The position numbers and the translations under genes are program-made. Shown here in pieces: positions 26,199 to 33,690 of a DNA stretch of 56,547 nt. Source of the stretch: Pseudomonas sp. S37 (GTDB taxonomy: Bacteria > Pseudomonadota > Gammaproteobacteria > Pseudomonadales > Pseudomonadaceae); the NCBI RefSeq assembly GCF_016658545.1, contig NZ_JACVZC010000028.1:1-56547 (forward strand), read 5' to 3'. The notes under the pieces are model-generated. The model saw only the letters and a program-made list of their open reading frames with translations. It searched no databases and was not told where the DNA came from. Each line of letters opens with the position of its first letter. The first letter of the stretch is position 1.

Positions 26199-26305
26199 GG
26201 GGGCGCTTTGCGCCCCTTCGCGGGTGAACCCGCTCCTACAAGGGACCGCGCAGCCATTTGGGCAAAGGTGATCCTGTGGGAGCGGGTTTACCCGCGAAGA
26301 GGGCG
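26199..26305. repeat. REP pair between divergent cobL and cobG
   Basis: Facing arms: GGGGGCGCTTTGCGCCCC + TTCGCGGGTGAACCCGCTCC on the left, and CCTGTGGGAGCGGGTTTACC + CGCGAAGAGG on the right. The rest of the 244-base divergent gap (26306-26421) shows no cobalamin riboswitch; I saw no B12 box. Confidence 0.85.
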
Positions 26306-26421
26306 ACGCGGTCCTGAATTTCTACTCAATCAGCCGAGGATGCTCGACCACCGGCTTTTCATGCCGCCGGACAAAGCAGGCATAATACCGCGCCTTCTAC
26401 ACTCAAGCGCACTTTCACAGA

Positions 26422-27753
26422 TTGCCGGACACCCCATTGACCCAGGCCGATGCCCCCCATGTTACCCCTCGTCCCTCGGCCTGCCCGGGGTTGTGGCGCA
26501 TCGTCAGTGCCCGGGATGGCGGTATCTGCCGTATCAAGCTGCCGGGCGGCCTGCTGCTGGCCGACCAGGCCGACGCCGTGGCCGCGGCAGCCGAGCGCTT
26601 TGCCGGCGGCGTAATCGAAGCCACCAACCGGGGTAACTTGCAAATCCGCGGCATCGGCAGCCAGCACCAAGCCCTGGTCGAGACCTTGCTCGCGGCCGGC
26701 CTGGGCCCGCGCGATGCAGCCGGCGACGATGTGCGCAACCTGATGCTCAGCCCGCTGGCCGGGTATGATCCAGGCATGCTGCTGGACGCTCGGCCGCTGG
26801 CCGGGCAGATCCTCGACCTGCTTGAAGGCACCCCGCGCTTCCACCAGCTATCGGCCAAGTTCGCCGTGCAGCTGGATGCCGGCGAAGGCCTGGCCATGCT
26901 CGAACACCCCCACGACCTGTGGCTGTCGGCCCTGCGTCTGGAACAACAGACCTGGCTGGCGTTTGGCCTGGCAAGTTGCCCGCAAGACGGCCAGGTGCTC
27001 GGCGCAGTGCCAGTGGGGCAGGGGCTGGCGCTGGTGCGTGCTGTGCTGGAGCGCTTCCTCGACCTGGCAACCCCGGCGCAATCGCGCATGCGCCAGTTGC
27101 TTGAGGTGTGCTCGGCAAGCGACTTTGTCGACGGCCTGGGCCTGTGCATTCGCCGCGATGCTGCAGTACTCGCCTGGCGCCGTGAAGCACAACATGCCAC
27201 ATGGCTGGGCATACTGCCCCAGGCGCAGGGCCTGGCCCTTGGCGTGGCCCCACCGCAAGGCCGCCTGACCCCGGCCATGCTGCGCGGCGCCGCACGCGTT
27301 GCCTGTGAACTGGGCGATGGCAGCCTGCGCCTGAGCCCCTGGCAAAGCCTGGTGCTGCCCAACCTGCAAACGCTGCACATCGAACACGCCCAGGCCGAGT
27401 TGTCCGCACTCGGCCTGCTGTGCCACGCCCATGAGCCGCTGGCACGCATCAGTGCCTGCACCGGCAGCAGTGGCTGCGCCAAGGCGCTGGGCGAGACCAA
27501 GGCCGACGCCGTTACCCTGGCCGCACTGCTGGGCCCCGGTTCCCCCGCCAGCGTGCACCTGTCCGGCTGCCCCCGTTCCTGCGCCGTGGCCCATGTGGCC
27601 CCGGCCACCCTGCTGGCCCGCTCGCCGGGCCGCTATGACCTGTACCTGCGTGACGCGCGCCAGCCGGGCTTTGGCGCCCTGCGCGGCACCGACCTTACCT
27701 TGAATGAAGCAGGCGCCATGCTCGACCTGCCGACGGAGCACCTTGATGATTGA
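26422..27753 (+). CDS. cobG: Precorrin-3B synthase CobG
   Basis: A 443-aa oxygen-dependent enzyme related to nitrite/sulfite reductases that hydroxylates precorrin-3A before ring contraction. The N-terminal ferredoxin-like half (GGICRIKLPGGLLL, NRGNLQIRGI) is followed by the [4Fe-4S] cysteine motifs: SACTGSSGCAKALGETKADA, and HLSGCPRSCA about 35 residues later. No ATG fits the frame, so the start is probably TTG at 26422, or TTG at 26437; weak SDs leave it open. It begins the plus-strand cob operon and overlaps cobH by 8 bp. Confidence 0.92.
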   Translation: MPDTPLTQADAPHVTPRPSACPGLWRIVSARDGGICRIKLPGGLLLADQADAVAAAAERFAGGVIEATNRGNLQIRGIGSQHQALVETLLAAGLGPRDAAGDDVRNLMLSPLAGYDPGMLLDARPLAGQILDLLEGTPRFHQLSAKFAVQLDAGEGLAMLEHPHDLWLSALRLEQQTWLAFGLASCPQDGQVLGAVPVGQGLALVRAVLERFLDLATPAQSRMRQLLEVCSASDFVDGLGLCIRRDAAVLAWRREAQHATWLGILPQAQGLALGVAPPQGRLTPAMLRGAARVACELGDGSLRLSPWQSLVLPNLQTLHIEHAQAELSALGLLCHAHEPLARISACTGSSGCAKALGETKADAVTLAALLGPGSPASVHLSGCPRSCAVAHVAPATLLARSPGRYDLYLRDARQPGFGALRGTDLTLNEAGAMLDLPTEHLDD

Positions 27754-28372
27754 CTACATCCGCGATGGTCAGGAGATCTATCGCAATTCCTTCCGGATCA
27801 TCCGCGAGGAAGCCCGACTCGAGCGGATCCCCGCAGACCTCGAAAAGCTCGCCGTACGGGTGATCCACGCCTGTGGCATGGTCGACGCCATCGATGGCCT
27901 GCAGTTCTCCGAAGGCGCCGGCCGTGCCGGGCGCGAGGCGCTGCTGAACGGCGCGCCGATCCTGTGCGATGCGCACATGGTGGCCGAAGGCATCACCCGT
28001 GCCCGCCTGCCAGCGGACAACAAGGTCATCTGCACCCTGCGTGACCCGAGCGTGCCGGGCCTGGCCAAGGACGCCGGCAACACCCGTTCCGCCGTGGCCC
28101 TGGAACTGTGGCGCCCGCACCTGGAAGGCAGCGTGGTGGTGATCGGCAACGCCCCCACCGCGCTGTTCTACCTGCTGGAAATGCTTGACGCCGGTGCCCC
28201 CAAGCCGGCGCTGATCCTCGGCTTCCCGGTCGGTTTCGTCGGCGCTGCCGAGTCCAAGGCCATGCTCGCCGCCGACAGCCGCGGTGTTCCGTTTGTAATC
28301 ATGCAAGGCCGCCTGGGCGGCAGCGCGATGGCCGCCGCCGCGGTCAACGCCCTGGCCACGGAGGTGGAATGA
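27746..28372 (+). CDS. cobH: Precorrin-8X methylmutase CobH
   Basis: A 208-aa enzyme that moves the methyl group from C11 to C12 to form hydrogenobyrinic acid. Recognisable blocks are [15 protein letters not shown], the catalytic-His region [29 protein letters not shown] and the C-terminal [16 protein letters not shown]. The start ATG lies inside the end of cobG; the stop overlaps cobI by 4 bp. It belongs to a tightly coupled operon. Confidence 0.95.
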   Translation: MIDYIRDGQEIYRNSFRIIREEARLERIPADLEKLAVRVIHACGMVDAIDGLQFSEGAGRAGREALLNGAPILCDAHMVAEGITRARLPADNKVICTLRDPSVPGLAKDAGNTRSAVALELWRPHLEGSVVVIGNAPTALFYLLEMLDAGAPKPALILGFPVGFVGAAESKAMLAADSRGVPFVIMQGRLGGSAMAAAAVNALATEVE

Positions 28373-29103
28373 TGGCGCCGCGTGGACGACTGTTGGGCCT
28401 GGGCGTGGGCCCGGGCGACCCTGAACTGATCACCCTCAAGGCCCTGCGCCTGCTGCGCGAAGCACCGGTGGTGGGCTACTTCGTGGCCAAGGGCAAGCGT
28501 GGCAATGCCTTCGGCATCATCGAGGCGCACCTGCAGCCCGAGCAGACCCTGCTGCCGCTGGTTTACCCGGTCACCACCGAAGTGCTGCCGGCGCCGTTGT
28601 CGTACGAACAGGTGATCAGCGACTTCTACGACGAAGCCAGCGTGCAGGTGGCCGAGCACCTGGATGCCGGCCGCGACGTGGCGGTGATCTGCGAAGGCGA
28701 CCCGTTCTTCTACGGCTCCTACATGTACCTGCACGACCGCTTGGCACAGCGTTACGAAGCCGAGGTAATCCCGGGCGTCTGCTCGATGCTGGGTGGCGCT
28801 TCGGTGCTGGGTGCGCCGCTGGTGTATCGCAACCAGAGCCTGTCGGTACTGTCTGGCGTATTGCCGGCCGAGGAGCTCAAGCGCCGCCTGGCTGACGCCG
28901 ATGCGGCGGTGATCATGAAGCTTGGCCGCAACTTCCCCAAGGTGCGCGAGGTGTTGGCCGAACTGGGCCTGGACGGCCGCGCGCTGTATGTAGAACGCGC
29001 GACCATGGCCAACCAGAAGATCGTGCCGCTGGACCAGGTCGACCCGCAGTCGTCGCCGTACTTCTCGCTGATCATCGTGCCGGGGGAAAAATGGCAGGGC
29101 TGA
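28369..29103 (+). CDS. cobI: Precorrin-2 C20-methyltransferase CobI
   Basis: A 244-aa tetrapyrrole methylase. The SAM-loop motif [21 protein letters not shown] is at the N-terminus, [17 protein letters not shown] holds the second conserved Gly-Asp-Pro, and [11 protein letters not shown] follows. It adds the C20 methyl that is lost at ring contraction. It starts in an ATGA overlap with cobH and overlaps cobJ by about 13 bases. Confidence 0.95.
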   Translation: MMAPRGRLLGLGVGPGDPELITLKALRLLREAPVVGYFVAKGKRGNAFGIIEAHLQPEQTLLPLVYPVTTEVLPAPLSYEQVISDFYDEASVQVAEHLDAGRDVAVICEGDPFFYGSYMYLHDRLAQRYEAEVIPGVCSMLGGASVLGAPLVYRNQSLSVLSGVLPAEELKRRLADADAAVIMKLGRNFPKVREVLAELGLDGRALYVERATMANQKIVPLDQVDPQSSPYFSLIIVPGEKWQG

Positions 29104-30788
29104 ACATGCACAAGGCACCGGCAATCGTCATTCTTGGCCCGGGCAGCCTGGCTACCGCGCAGCGTATCCAGCAGTGTTATCCACAGGCATCGATCCATGG
29201 CCTGGAAGGCCGGGTCGAGGGTGCCGACGTCTACTACGGTGCGTTCGGCGATACCTTGCGCGGGCTGTACCAGCAGGGCACGCCGATCATCGCCCTGTGT
29301 GCCGCAGGTATCGTCATTCGCAGCCTGGCCAGCCTGCTCAACGAGAAGGGCGTGGAGCCGCCGGTGCTGGCCGTGGCCGAGGATGGCAGCGCAGTGGTGC
29401 CGTTGCTCGGTGGCCTGGGCGGCGTGAACGTGATGGCACGCGAAATCGCTGAGGTGTTGGGCGTCGCTGCTGCCATCACCACCAGTGGTGAACTGCGCTT
29501 TGGCACCTGCCTGTTGAACCCGCCGCAGGGCTATGCCCTGGCGGACATCGAGCAAGGCAAGCGCTTTGTCTCCGACCTGCTGGCTGGCGAGTCGGTGCGC
29601 ATCGAAGGTGACGCGCCATGGTTGCTGCAGGCGCAGTTACCTGCCAGCGAAGCGGCGCAACGCACCATTCATGTGGGGCATCAGGCGCGTCCGGCCAACC
29701 GCGACGAGTTGCTGATCCACCCGCGCTCTGTGGTCGTGGGGGTTGCAGGCGGCAATCTGCACGGTATTCGTACGGCCTTGCAGCAGGCCGGCATCGCTGA
29801 GCCTTCAGTGGCCTGCGTGCTGGCGGATGAGCAGGCCATGGCCGACAGCGCCTTGCACGAAGCGGCGCAGGCCCTGGGTGTTGCCTTGCGCTTCGCTGCC
29901 AGGCCCGGCGACGTGGCCAGCATGGTGGCTGCGGTGTTACCAGATGCCGAGTTGATTGAAGAGGCAGAAGTGGTCATCGCGGTGGCGCCTGCCCCGGTTG
30001 AAGTGGCGCAGATCGGTCGCCGTCGCGGCCGCCTGGCGGTGATCGGCCTGGGCCCAGGTGCTGCCGAATTGATGGTGCCGGCGGTCAAGGCCGAACTGGC
30101 GCGGGCCGAGGATGTGCTGGGTTACGAAACCTATGTGCGCATGGCCGGCCCATTCCGTGACGATCAAGTGCTGCACTGCACCGACAACCGTGAAGAAATG
30201 CAGCGCGCCAGGCATGCCTTCGAGCTGGCGGCCCAGGGCCGTTCGGTGGTGGTGGTGTCGTCGGGCGACCCTGGCGTTTTCGCCATGGCGGCGGCGGTAC
30301 TCGAAGCGCTGCACGAGTCGAGTGACCCGGCGTGGCACCGCGTCGACCTCGAGATCCTGCCGGGGGTTTCGGCCTCGCTGGCGACCGCCGCCCAGGCAGG
30401 CGCGCCGCTGGGGCATGACTTCTGCGTGATGTCGCTGTCGGACAACCTCAAGCCTTGGTCGATCATTGAAAAGCGCCTGGACCTGGCCGCGCAGGCTGAC
30501 CTGGTGCTGGCCTTCTACAACCCCATTTCCAAATCTCGGCCACACCAGCTTGGTGTGGCATTGGAGGTTGTACGTCGCCATAGGGAGGGGAACACGCCTG
30601 TAGTCCTTGGCCGTGACATCGGTAGGCCGGGGCAGACGCTGAAGGTAGTCACCTTGGCCGAACTGCTGCCAGAAATGGTCGACATGCGCACCATGGTTCT
30701 GATCGGCTCCTCTACAACCTGCGTGTTTCCTCGCCTCTCGGGCGGGGTCTGGGCCTACACGCCGCGTTGGTACCCTTCGGCCAGCTAG
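29091..30788 (+). CDS. cobJ: CbiG-CobJ fusion (precorrin-3B C17-methyltransferase)
   Basis: A 565-aa two-domain protein. Residues 1-310 are CbiG-like: an N-terminal [14 protein letters not shown] part, the [11 protein letters not shown] block, then a C-terminal CbiG subdomain with [17 protein letters not shown]. Residues 315-560 are the CobJ/CbiH methylase ([63 protein letters not shown]). CobJ methylates C17 and contracts the ring. CbiG is an anaerobic-pathway lactone hydrolase, so its fusion here with a CobG-type pathway is notable. The start could also be the ATG at 29106. It ends about 90 bases before the unknown cassette. Confidence 0.93.
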   Translation: MAGLNMHKAPAIVILGPGSLATAQRIQQCYPQASIHGLEGRVEGADVYYGAFGDTLRGLYQQGTPIIALCAAGIVIRSLASLLNEKGVEPPVLAVAEDGSAVVPLLGGLGGVNVMAREIAEVLGVAAAITTSGELRFGTCLLNPPQGYALADIEQGKRFVSDLLAGESVRIEGDAPWLLQAQLPASEAAQRTIHVGHQARPANRDELLIHPRSVVVGVAGGNLHGIRTALQQAGIAEPSVACVLADEQAMADSALHEAAQALGVALRFAARPGDVASMVAAVLPDAELIEEAEVVIAVAPAPVEVAQIGRRRGRLAVIGLGPGAAELMVPAVKAELARAEDVLGYETYVRMAGPFRDDQVLHCTDNREEMQRARHAFELAAQGRSVVVVSSGDPGVFAMAAAVLEALHESSDPAWHRVDLEILPGVSASLATAAQAGAPLGHDFCVMSLSDNLKPWSIIEKRLDLAAQADLVLAFYNPISKSRPHQLGVALEVVRRHREGNTPVVLGRDIGRPGQTLKVVTLAELLPEMVDMRTMVLIGSSTTCVFPRLSGGVWAYTPRWYPSAS

Positions 30789-30796
30789 TTGCGACG

Positions 30797-30821
30797 GAAA
30801 CGCTTCAGTGCGCTGCGTTTC
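30797..30821. repeat. Inverted repeat downstream of cobJ
   Basis: GAAACGC (30797-30803) and GCGTTTC (30815-30821) form a 7-bp inverted repeat around an 11-base spacer just after the cobJ stop. There is no T-run, so it is more likely an operator or a weak hairpin than a complete terminator. Confidence 0.45.
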
Positions 30822-30836
30822 GAGCGTGCTGGCTAA

Positions 30837-30868
30837 GGTGGCTGCCCCTGCCTCCAGGGGTAACCACC
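30837..30868 (+). promoter_or_regulatory. 5'-UTR hairpin abutting the RBS of the cassette's first gene
   Basis: GGTGGCTGCCCCTG (30837-30850) pairs with CAGGGGTAACCACC (30855-30868) across a CCTC loop: 14 positions with one mismatch and one G-U. The AAGGAG ribosome-binding site (30869-30874) begins at the very next base, 6 nt before ATG 30881. A hairpin here could stabilise the transcript end, bind a regulator or modulate ribosome access. There is no U-tract, so it is not a terminator. Confidence 0.6.
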
Positions 30869-30880
30869 AAGGAGTTTCAC

Positions 30881-31564
30881 ATGTCCGAAGCAATGCAAAT
30901 CGCAACAACCAACGATGCCGCGATCCTGGTCGAAGGCAACCTGCTGGCCTGTGGCGCAGGCATGTCTGCGCAAAACCGTCATGACGTCAAGAACGCTTTT
31001 CACTTTGCTACCCTGGTAGCTGACAGTAAGTTCGATGCAGAAAAGCAGAGCCGCGAGTGGTACAACCAATTTATCGACGTCATGCGTGACATCGGTTTCA
31101 CCATCCCTCGGCGTAGCTTCGAACTGAATACCTCGGCAGAGCTGTCGGTCACCGTAGGTGCGGTGGCTATCCGCACAATCGGTGCGGTCGGCAATGCACT
31201 ACTGGGTGGCACCAAGCTGGGCGAGCTGGCGAAATCGGCCTTCGATGCTCTGGTTACCGTTAAAAGCGACGCCAAGATCATCGATCACAAACGCAGCAAC
31301 AAAGCGCGCGGCATGGTTGGCATGGCTGCCTGTATCGAAACTGCGAACAACGATGTGGTCATGGTGGTGAACTGCATCCAGGCTTCTGCCCCGCAACTGG
31401 ATAGCGACATCCTGGGCATCCAGTGGAAGCTGGACAAGACCCAGTACTACGCGGGCACGGCGGTGCTCATCCTAAATAATGTCGTTTACGACCATGCCCG
31501 CGCATCCGTGGAAAACAAACTTGGCGTGCGCACCGTCGAGAACGTTCTGCAGTACGACATCTGA
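30881..31564 (+). CDS. Cassette protein A, unknown family (putative major subunit)
   Basis: A 227-aa protein I cannot assign. No signal peptide or strong membrane helix is seen. Residues 10-75 look helical and carry W60-Y61-x10-G72-F73. A Gly/Ala/Leu-rich stretch follows (AVAIRTIGAVGNALLGGTKL, 95-114), then a predicted beta-rich part (about 143-205: MVGMAACIETANNDVVMVV, IQWKLDKTQYYAGTAVLI) and a closing charged segment (YDHARASVENKL). The two genes downstream encode proteins with the same order of elements, so the three are probably paralogues. A strong hairpin and a good AAGGAG precede it, and an intrinsic terminator follows its stop, suggesting it is made in excess. Start and reading frame are clear. 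The function is unknown; a multi-subunit assembly is inference. Confidence 0.85.
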   Translation: MSEAMQIATTNDAAILVEGNLLACGAGMSAQNRHDVKNAFHFATLVADSKFDAEKQSREWYNQFIDVMRDIGFTIPRRSFELNTSAELSVTVGAVAIRTIGAVGNALLGGTKLGELAKSAFDALVTVKSDAKIIDHKRSNKARGMVGMAACIETANNDVVMVVNCIQASAPQLDSDILGIQWKLDKTQYYAGTAVLILNNVVYDHARASVENKLGVRTVENVLQYDI

Positions 31565-31570
31565 TGGCAG

Positions 31571-31598
31571 GGCGGCGTCCTGTTGACGCCGCCTTTTT
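31571..31598 (+). terminator. Intrinsic terminator after cassette gene A
   Basis: A 9-bp perfect GC stem, GGCGGCGTC / GACGCCGCC (31571-31579 with 31585-31593), with a CTGTT loop, is followed by TTTTT. It lies 7 bases after the gene-A stop and 27 bases before gene B. If partial, it would set A well above B and C. Confidence 0.85.
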
Positions 31599-31625
31599 CG
31601 ATTCCTTTTGTGACGAGACAACGCA

Positions 31626-32315
31626 ATGGATAGAACATCTGAGCAACTGATGTTGATCGGTGGGACGGCCTTGGTTTACCCGGTGGGGGCTAGTGAGATA
31701 CAGCGCCGGGCCGCCTTCGACTCGATACTGTACGCGCAGCTGGTGGCCAACAAGAACGCTGGCTCACGTTTTGGAAACTACGAAAACTGGTACGCCGCCA
31801 CCCGAGAGGCCTACCGCCAACTGGGCTGGATCAAGCTGGCCAGCACTCATGACTTGAAGCAATTGGGTCAACCCGCGCGTAGCGCGTATATCCAGCCACT
31901 GGAAGCCTGGCTGAAGATTCGCTCGATTTGCCCTGAAGTGGTCCTTGCGACAGTCAAGGCCGGCCTGAGCAAATCTGCTGAAGGTTTACGCCATATGCTG
32001 AAGTACAGCGCTCAGGAACAAGGGCAGCGTTCGAAGCTTGTATTCGAAATCGGCCTGCTCAAGCCGGGGCCAGCGCTGGACCTGTGCAGCATCACGATGC
32101 ACATCGACGAGCGTATCTCGGGCATTCCGCTGGATGTGTTGTTGAGTGAACAGGTGCTCCGCGGTGAAGCCGAGTTCAATGGTGTTTCGCTGATGCTGGA
32201 TAACGGGCGCTTCCAACACCAGCGAGTTGAACTGCAAGCACTTATGGAACACAAGGATGCCCAAGGTGATTACCGGTTTGACCCTTACGCATCAGTAACG
32301 GGGACAGCATCATGA
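31626..32315 (+). CDS. Cassette protein B, unknown family (paralogue of A)
   Basis: A 229-aa protein of unknown family. Its N-terminal region (LMLIGGTALVYPVGASEIQR, 8-27) is mildly hydrophobic, and residues 28-68 align with protein A: [AF]..A.LVA[DN]K, then W55-Y56-x10-G67-W68. A second helical part (residues 92-127) precedes the likely beta-rich C-terminus (KLVFEIGLLKPGPALDLCSI, VLLSEQVLRGEAEFNGVSLM) and a closing GRFQHQRVELQAL segment comparable with that of A. The ribosome-binding site is weak (GACGAGACAAC), and an intrinsic terminator separates it from gene A, so its level should be lower. It overlaps gene C by 4 bp (ATGA). No catalytic motif is recognised. Confidence 0.82.
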   Translation: MDRTSEQLMLIGGTALVYPVGASEIQRRAAFDSILYAQLVANKNAGSRFGNYENWYAATREAYRQLGWIKLASTHDLKQLGQPARSAYIQPLEAWLKIRSICPEVVLATVKAGLSKSAEGLRHMLKYSAQEQGQRSKLVFEIGLLKPGPALDLCSITMHIDERISGIPLDVLLSEQVLRGEAEFNGVSLMLDNGRFQHQRVELQALMEHKDAQGDYRFDPYASVTGTAS

Positions 32316-32935
32316 CTTCAGTCGCCCCTGCGGTAATCGGTGCGGGTATTGTCTCGTTCTTGCCGGGCATTTGCGCTGCCCAGGCAAGCAAGGTGAAACT
32401 GGCCTTGGCAATGGCCGAGCGTGCAGCCCACAGTGCCTTCCAGGAAAAAGTGATTACTGACTGGTTTGCCTATTATCGAAACCAGCTGAAATTCATGGGT
32501 TGGGACGCCGTGACCGCCGAGCAGATTCATTGGCCGGATAAAGGCCGTACCCGTCAGACAGATCAGGTGCTTGCGACGATTTCCAAGGCCGCTGGTGACA
32601 GTTTTGCCTCGACAACCGATATTTCCATGAAAAAGCTTCTTTCAGACCCGAAAGCACTTCGCAGGCTTGAAGCAAGCGCGTTTGAACGGCAGCACTTCCA
32701 ACTTTTGCCGTGCGCCCCGGGCGGTGCAAACAGGGTGGATATGGTGATTTACCACGAGACGGACAAGCAATCGGTGTTCAGTGCAGGGTTTATTCAGCAC
32801 AAGCGTAGCCACAAGAATGTGCGTGCAGAATTGGTACGCTTCAACATCCTGGCGTTCGAAAATACCTATTTACCCAAAGTAAAGGACCGTGTCGTCAAAG
32901 CCGCGCAGGAACAGATTCATGATTACGCCATTTAA
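32312..32935 (+). CDS. Cassette protein C, unknown family (paralogue of A and B)
   Basis: A 207-aa protein of unknown family. The start is a hydrophobic stretch (VAPAVIGAGIVSFLPGICAA, 4-23), possibly membrane-interacting or packing into the fold; it aligns with the less hydrophobic starts of A and B. It carries W51-F52-x10-G63-W64, the same spacing as the other two, then a helical region (QVLATISKAAGDSFASTTDI), a beta-like part (FQLLPCAPGGANRVDMVIYH) and a closing FENTYLPKVKDRVVKAA segment. The start overlaps the gene-B stop, so translation is coupled. Its stop codon overlaps that of convergent marC (TTAA at 32932-32935). GC is low over much of the gene. The function is unknown. Confidence 0.82.
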   Translation: MTSVAPAVIGAGIVSFLPGICAAQASKVKLALAMAERAAHSAFQEKVITDWFAYYRNQLKFMGWDAVTAEQIHWPDKGRTRQTDQVLATISKAAGDSFASTTDISMKKLLSDPKALRRLEASAFERQHFQLLPCAPGGANRVDMVIYHETDKQSVFSAGFIQHKRSHKNVRAELVRFNILAFENTYLPKVKDRVVKAAQEQIHDYAI

Positions 32936-33528
32936 GGCAACAGGTAACCGCGGATACCGGTAAAGATGATCTGCGCGGCCAGGGCGCAGACGAACAGCCC
33001 CATCAACCGGCTGACAATCTGCAGGCCCTGGTCGCCGAGTACGCGCTCGATACGGTGCGAGAGGTAGAGCACCAGGCCAACGGTGAAGCTGGCCAAGGCG
33101 ATGCTGATGATGGCCAGCAGCTTGTCGTCCCAGTGCGGCTGGCTGACGCCCATCACCAGCAGTGCCCCGATGGTACCCGGCCCGACGGTGAGGGGGATGG
33201 TGAGCGGCACGATCGTGACATCCTGCTGCACGCTGTCAGCCTGAACCGCGGATTTGCCCTGGGCCATGCCCAGCGCCGAAATGAACAGCACGCTACCGGC
33301 GCCGATACGGAAGGCGTCGGCGGTGATGCCGAAAATACCGAAGATCGCCCGCCCGAACAGGTACAGCAGCACACTGGCGATAAGCGCGGCAAAGGCCACC
33401 TTCCAGGCCAGTTGCTTGCGCTCCTTGCTGGAGTGGCCACGGGTCAGGCTGATGAAGCACGACAACACGAAGAACGGGCTGTAGAGCACCAGCATTTTCA
33501 GGTAGACGCTGAATAACTCATGGAGCAT
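32932..33528 (-). CDS. marC: MarC-family integral membrane protein
   Basis: A 198-aa protein with six hydrophobic helices of the MarC/UPF0056 family (LVLYSPFFVLSCFISLT near the N-terminus, RIGAGSVLFISALGM, IPLTVGPGTIGALLVMG with the conserved PLTxGPG motif, and a C-terminal GLFVCALAAQIIFTGIRG). The name comes from the mar locus, but no role in multidrug resistance has been shown. The stop codon overlaps that of the convergent cassette gene C. A REP pair lies upstream. Confidence 0.9.
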   Translation of the reverse strand: MLHELFSVYLKMLVLYSPFFVLSCFISLTRGHSSKERKQLAWKVAFAALIASVLLYLFGRAIFGIFGITADAFRIGAGSVLFISALGMAQGKSAVQADSVQQDVTIVPLTIPLTVGPGTIGALLVMGVSQPHWDDKLLAIISIALASFTVGLVLYLSHRIERVLGDQGLQIVSRLMGLFVCALAAQIIFTGIRGYLLP

Positions 33529-33558
33529 GGGGGCTGATCCTTGGCGAAGGTGGGGTCA

Positions 33559-33674
33559 TGTAGGAGCGGCCTTGTGTCGCGATCGGGCTGCGTAGCAGCC
33601 CCCGGTTTCCAGGCTGTAGCATAGACCTTGGGGCTGCTGCGCAGCCCGATCGCGACACAAGGCCGCTCCTACAA
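33559..33674. repeat. REP pair (GGCCTTGTGTC type)
   Basis: Facing arms: TGTAGGAGCGGCCTTGTGTC + GCGATCGGGCTGCGTAGCAGCCCC on the left and its mirror on the right (GGGGCTGCTGCGCAGCCCGATCGCGACACAAGGCCGCTCCTACA in modules). Between retS and marC. Confidence 0.88.
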
Positions 33675-33690
33675 AGGAATTCGTCAGCCG

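Noticed and set aside
26178..26421. Cobalamin riboswitch near the cob operons
   Set aside because: No B12 box or matching stem architecture recognised; most of the gap is a REP pair.
30881..32935. Cassette as a phage remnant or toxin-antitoxin system
   Set aside because: No integrase, phage structural or immunity-type motif was seen. Three paralogues of about 210-230 aa do not resemble toxin-antitoxin pairs. Left as unknown.
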